From the NCBI GenBank assembly GCA_018660305.1, contig JABJKO010000325.1:1-15900 (forward strand): 15,900 bases of DNA, given 5' to 3'. Both the position numbers and the translations under genes were made by a program. The notes beneath the pieces were generated by a model that saw only the letters and a program-made list of their open reading frames with translations, ran no database searches and was not told where the DNA came from. Origin of the DNA: Rhodospirillaceae bacterium (GTDB lineage: Bacteria; Pseudomonadota; Alphaproteobacteria; MPNO01; UBA2964). Below are positions 15,311 through 15,900 of this stretch, in pieces (position 1 is the first letter of the stretch; every line of letters starts with the position of its first letter).

Positions 15311-15900
15311 ATGACATCGGTGAAAGTCAAAAAGCGCGGTCCCTGTCTCGGGGCTGAGATCTCGGGCGTGGATTTGACGCAACCCGTCTCCGACTCGGAT
15401 TTCGCCATCATCGAAAAGGCTTTTATCGAGCATGAAGTCCTGATTTTTCAGAACCAGGATATCTCGCTCGAGCAATACACGGCATTCGCGGCGCGCTTTG
15501 GTGAGTTGTCGGTCCATCCGTTCCGCAGCGAAGATGCCGGCGCCAACAAGCTGTCGCGGACCACAAAGGCAGAGCGGCGCGAGTTGATTATCCTCGACAA
15601 TGACGGCGATCACCCGCCGCACCGCACCGACCAGTGGCATAGCGACGAAATGTTCCGCGAAACGCCGCCGGCGGCGACCATGCTGCGCGCCACTATTATT
15701 CCGGAGATCGGTGGCGATACGGCCTTTGCCAGCATGACGGCCGCCTATGACGGGCTCCATCCGACGTTGCAGAATTTTTACGACAGCCTAGAGGCGCTGC
15801 ACGATTTCAAGGTCTTTCGCTCGCTCTATTCGGTGGATTACGAGGGTCGCAAGAAAGTCCTGGAGATGGAGGAGCTCTACCCCAACACCACCCACCCGGT
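15311..15900 (+). CDS. Second TauD/TfdA-family dioxygenase, 5' part (continues beyond window)
   Basis: The reading frame is open from the ATG at 15311 to the window end (196 codons plus 2 bases), so the C-terminal third is missing. The N-terminus, LGAEISGVDLTQPVSD and FIEHEVLIFQNQDISLEQY, aligns residue for residue with the first dioxygenase, and QWHSDEMF carries the first two metal ligands at the same positions, H110 and D112. The distal His and the 2-oxoglutarate-binding arginines lie outside. A GGAA purine-rich box is about 6 bases upstream of the ATG, and the start lies 19 bases after the transporter stop. It is a diverged paralog, not a recent copy: only scattered residues match after residue 70. 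Probably co-transcribed with the transporter; substrate unknown. Confidence 0.88.
   Translation, partial: MTSVKVKKRGPCLGAEISGVDLTQPVSDSDFAIIEKAFIEHEVLIFQNQDISLEQYTAFAARFGELSVHPFRSEDAGANKLSRTTKAERRELIILDNDGDHPPHRTDQWHSDEMFRETPPAATMLRATIIPEIGGDTAFASMTAAYDGLHPTLQNFYDSLEALHDFKVFRSLYSVDYEGRKKVLEMEELYPNTTHP

Overview
The window reads as chromosomal DNA of a GC-rich alphaproteobacterium, most likely of the Rhodospirillales/Rhodospirillaceae type. This rests on gene order: bamE diverges from a run of ubiquinol-cytochrome c chaperone, DUF177 (YceD), rpmF, plsX, fabH, ihfA and a MerR regulator, a block typical of Alphaproteobacteria. A K+-independent proton-pumping pyrophosphatase and ihfA sitting after fabH fit as well. 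No identity was confirmed by a database search.

Region 1 (1-4404, plus strand): the 3' end of thiL (thiamine-monophosphate kinase), a small secreted or membrane-anchored FliL-like protein without flagellar neighbours, an MFS transporter, and hppA, ending at a strong bidirectional terminator. Region 2 (4432-9467): bamE on the minus strand and, divergently, a conserved housekeeping run with overlapping or closely spaced genes (GTGA, ATGA and TGATG junctions). It covers respiratory complex biogenesis, a 23S-rRNA-associated YceD protein, ribosomal protein L32, phospholipid and fatty acid initiation (PlsX, FabH), the nucleoid protein IHF-alpha and a MerR-type regulator. Region 3 (9468-10181): tRNA-Pro(GGG) with its own terminator, then about 500 bases without a recognisable gene but with several inverted repeats. 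Region 4 (10182-15900): an accessory metabolic cluster. A protein of the L-aspartate dehydrogenase family (minus strand) diverges from a probable operon of a TauD/TfdA-type dioxygenase, a TctC-like periplasmic binding protein, a fused TctA-TctB membrane protein, and a second TauD/TfdA-type dioxygenase cut off by the window end.

Region 4 is the most promising part. The tripartite tricarboxylate-type transporter probably imports a carboxylated compound, which two paralogous Fe(II)/2-oxoglutarate dioxygenases could hydroxylate or cleave. The divergent dehydrogenase could act on a nitrogen-containing product. It keeps the family fold motifs but has Gly where the family normally has its catalytic His, so its reaction may differ from aspartate oxidation. 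The substrate cannot be read from the sequence. The rest of the window is ordinary core genome, with some candidate regulatory sites: a palindromic leader before hppA, a near-consensus IHF site before ihfA, and hairpins between genes.
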